Assembly: GCA_019057735.1 (NCBI GenBank) | Contig: JAHLWV010000169.1 | Span: 1 to 5,496 of the forward strand | Source: Promethearchaeota archaeon | GTDB taxonomy: Archaea > Asgardarchaeota > Lokiarchaeia > Sigynarchaeales > SOKP01 | Length of the DNA stretch: 5,496 bases | Direction: 5' to 3' | In this document: in pieces, positions 5,461 to 5,496 of the stretch | How the letters are laid out: each line of letters opens with the position of its first letter | Position numbering within the stretch: the first letter of the stretch is position 1 | Made by a program: the position numbers and the translations under genes | Notes under the pieces: model-generated | Databases searched by the model: none | Seen by the model: the letters and a program-made list of their open reading frames with translations, nothing else | Told to the model about the DNA's origin: nothing

Positions 5461-5490
5461 ATTTCGGTTTATTTTCTTTAAATCGAAAAT
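5461..5490. repeat. Imperfect inverted repeat at the right edge
   Basis: ATTTCGGTTT at 5461-5470 pairs with AAATCGAAAAT at 5480-5490, with one G-T pair and one bulged A, around a 9-base loop. It lies in the 159-base stretch after the last gene (5338-5496), where no gene can be supported. It may be part of a regulatory region or gene that continues beyond the window, or chance in AT-rich sequence. Confidence 0.2.
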
Positions 5491-5496
5491 TCTCCG

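Noticed and set aside
5434..5496. Open minus-strand frame of 20 codons entering from the right edge, ending at TAA 5436-5434
   Set aside because: It could be the tail of a convergent gene outside the window, with a Lys/Arg-rich end, but 20 open codons in AT-rich DNA are not significant and the frame runs through the T-run of the hairpin terminator.

Overview
The window reads as AT-rich archaeal chromosome, most likely from an Asgard archaeon of the Lokiarchaeia type. This is inference without a search. It rests on three things: a longin-like domain fused to a winged helix, a membrane protein carrying a winged helix and a zinc ribbon, and archaeal-style TATA boxes about 25 bases before short leaders, with poly-T tracts after genes. 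No rRNA, tRNA, CRISPR array, transposase or phage gene is visible.

Layout, left to right. Bases 1-141 are the 3' end of a GHMP-family kinase, possibly mevalonate kinase. Only 8 bases separate its stop from the stop of a convergent minus-strand gene (150-899) encoding an N-terminal longin/roadblock-like domain and a C-terminal winged helix. A 214-base intergenic region (900-1113) follows. It holds divergent TATA boxes and a 13-codon upstream ORF with a much better Shine-Dalgarno sequence than the gene after it. Next is a two-gene unit: a galactokinase-like GHMP sugar kinase (1114-2217) and a sugar-1-phosphate nucleotidyltransferase (2214-2957). The second gene lacks any usable ATG, GTG or TTG codon before its catalytic motif and appears to start at CTG, overlapping the kinase stop as CTGA. 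A separately promoted gene (3037-4656) encodes a large protein with an N-terminal membrane segment, an exported body and eight N-glycosylation sequons; its 5' region carries a perfect 12-base palindrome. The last gene (4771-5337) encodes two membrane helices, a winged helix and a zinc ribbon. The right end (5338-5496) contains a T-rich tract and a hairpin with a T-run, but no gene that can be supported.

How the genes may work together (inference): the kinase would phosphorylate a free sugar at C1 and the nucleotidyltransferase would convert that sugar-1-phosphate to an NDP-sugar for surface glycans or protein glycosylation. The exported protein next to them could act on extracellular glycans, but that link rests on position and a guessed fold only. 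The two winged-helix proteins have no visible functional tie to the sugar genes.
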